From an uncultured Eubacteriales bacterium (lineage in GTDB: Bacteria; Bacillota; Clostridia; Oscillospirales; CAG-272), in assembly GCA_934462885.1 (NCBI GenBank), contig CAKSJC010000131.1, forward strand, positions 1-5,512: a stretch of 5,512 nt of DNA, given 5' to 3'. The translations under genes were made by a program, and so were the position numbers. Positions within the stretch are counted from its first letter, which is position 1, and each line of letters begins with the position of its first letter. Under the pieces are notes generated by a model. It was not told where the DNA came from and ran no database searches. It worked only from the letters and a program-made list of their open reading frames with translations. Positions 4,955-5,512 of the stretch are shown piece after piece.

Positions 4955-5512
4955 ATGGGACCCGGACCGGGAAGAGGATTTCACGAAGGAATGAGACAAG
5001 CCGAAAAAATGAGGGAAAAAATGAAAGAGCCGCGTCCTACGTCGCTGAGGGAGGTTCCGTCTTATTTATACAGGCTTGTGACAAAGTTTTTCAGCCGACT
5101 GTTTTATATTTTCGGCTTGGTATGGGAGACAAGACCTTGGATACTTTTCTTTATGATATTTATGGCGGTGTTCAACGGACTTACTCCCGTAGTAAACGCT
5201 TATATTTTTAAAGAGCTGTTAAACTCACTCGCACTGGTTTACAGTGAAGCAATAGGCGGAATGACCGTACACTTTGACACGGTTGTGAAGCTTATTATCA
5301 TAAAATTTGCGTTCAATTTTGTGACCGATATAGTATCAAGGGCTAATGACATACTGAATAACATAGCAGGAGAGCTTGTAGTAAATCATGTCAATCTGAA
5401 AATAATGAATAAAGCACGCGAAGTCGATCTCGCAAGTTTTGACCGTCCTGAGTTTTATGAGAAATTCGAGAATGCCAAAAGGGAAGCCGGAAACAGACCT
5501 ATACAGATACTT
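4955..5512 (+). CDS. ABC exporter, membrane-domain N-terminus (3' partial)
   Basis: The frame opens at ATG 4955, 9 bases after AAGGAG (4941-4946), and stays open to the window edge, giving 186 residues. It begins with a glycine/proline-rich MGPGPGRGFHEG and a charged stretch (13-34), then transmembrane helices at about 62-84 and 108-128. EVDLASFDRPEFYEKFENAK (156-175) matches the first intracellular loop of type I ABC exporters (usual form DxxxFDxPEFYDxLxxA). The ATP-binding domain would lie beyond the window, in the same chain in most relatives. It starts 26 bases after the MarR stop with no terminator between, so the two are co-transcribed. Such pairs commonly pump drugs, peptides or lipids out of the cell; often a second half-transporter follows, which cannot be seen here. 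Confidence 0.87.
   Translation, partial: MGPGPGRGFHEGMRQAEKMREKMKEPRPTSLREVPSYLYRLVTKFFSRLFYIFGLVWETRPWILFFMIFMAVFNGLTPVVNAYIFKELLNSLALVYSEAIGGMTVHFDTVVKLIIIKFAFNFVTDIVSRANDILNNIAGELVVNHVNLKIMNKAREVDLASFDRPEFYEKFENAKREAGNRPIQIL

Noticed and set aside
4861..5211. A 116-residue open frame spanning the end of the MarR gene and the start of the ABC gene
   Set aside because: It lies in a different frame across two well-supported genes and the spacer with the AAGGAG site, and its translation is a basic, low-complexity product; the real gene here is the ABC exporter from 4955.

Overview
The window looks like chromosomal DNA from an endospore-forming Firmicute, probably a gut-type Clostridia/Oscillospiraceae-like anaerobe. 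This rests on the moderate-to-low GC, strong purine-rich ribosome binding sites, sigma-A-like promoters with TTGACA boxes and extended -10 elements, a SpoIVFA/SpoIVFB-like sporulation pair, a lipoprotein solute-binding protein, and a MarR regulator followed by an ABC exporter. The taxonomic placement is inferred from gene content and sequence style, not from a marker gene.

Layout. (1) Bases 1-105 are the last 34 codons of an RHS/YD-repeat protein that stops right after a repeat unit. (2) 123-1805 is a self-contained unit: a strong promoter, a 520-residue secreted lipoprotein of the extracellular solute-binding family, and a strong intrinsic terminator. No permease gene is adjacent. (3) 1804-2890 is a two-gene operon. 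It encodes a 127-residue single-pass membrane protein (start reassigned to 1954) and, two bases later, a 168-residue intramembrane zinc protease with HELGH and NLLP...FDG motifs. This is the arrangement of spoIVFA-spoIVFB, but both proteins are strongly reduced. The operon ends in a long hairpin terminator. (4) On the minus strand, 4256 down to 2963 holds a promoter and a two-gene operon: a 342-residue two-pass membrane SPFH/band-7 protein (start reassigned to 4178), then, after one base, a 61-residue ribbon-helix-helix DNA-binding protein. Three contiguous 11-bp direct repeats (TTGATATY-type) cover the -10 box and the start of this transcript, a natural operator for the ribbon-helix-helix protein. 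(5) On the plus strand, 4304 to the window end, a divergent promoter with a MarR-type inverted repeat drives a MarR-family regulator with an unusual proline-rich insert. It is followed 26 bases later by the start of an ABC exporter gene that runs off the window.

How the parts work together. The SPFH + ribbon-helix-helix unit looks like an autoregulated membrane-associated module. The MarR + ABC unit looks like a self-regulated efflux operon. The two share a 192-bp divergent control region with separate promoters and separate candidate operators. The protease pair would act in mother-cell signalling during sporulation (processing of pro-sigma-K in Bacillus subtilis); the target here is not shown by the window. 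The most unusual element is the SPFH/ribbon-helix-helix operon with its phased three-repeat operator. No CRISPR array, tRNA, rRNA or insertion sequence was seen, and no gene-free stretch exceeds 300 bases.
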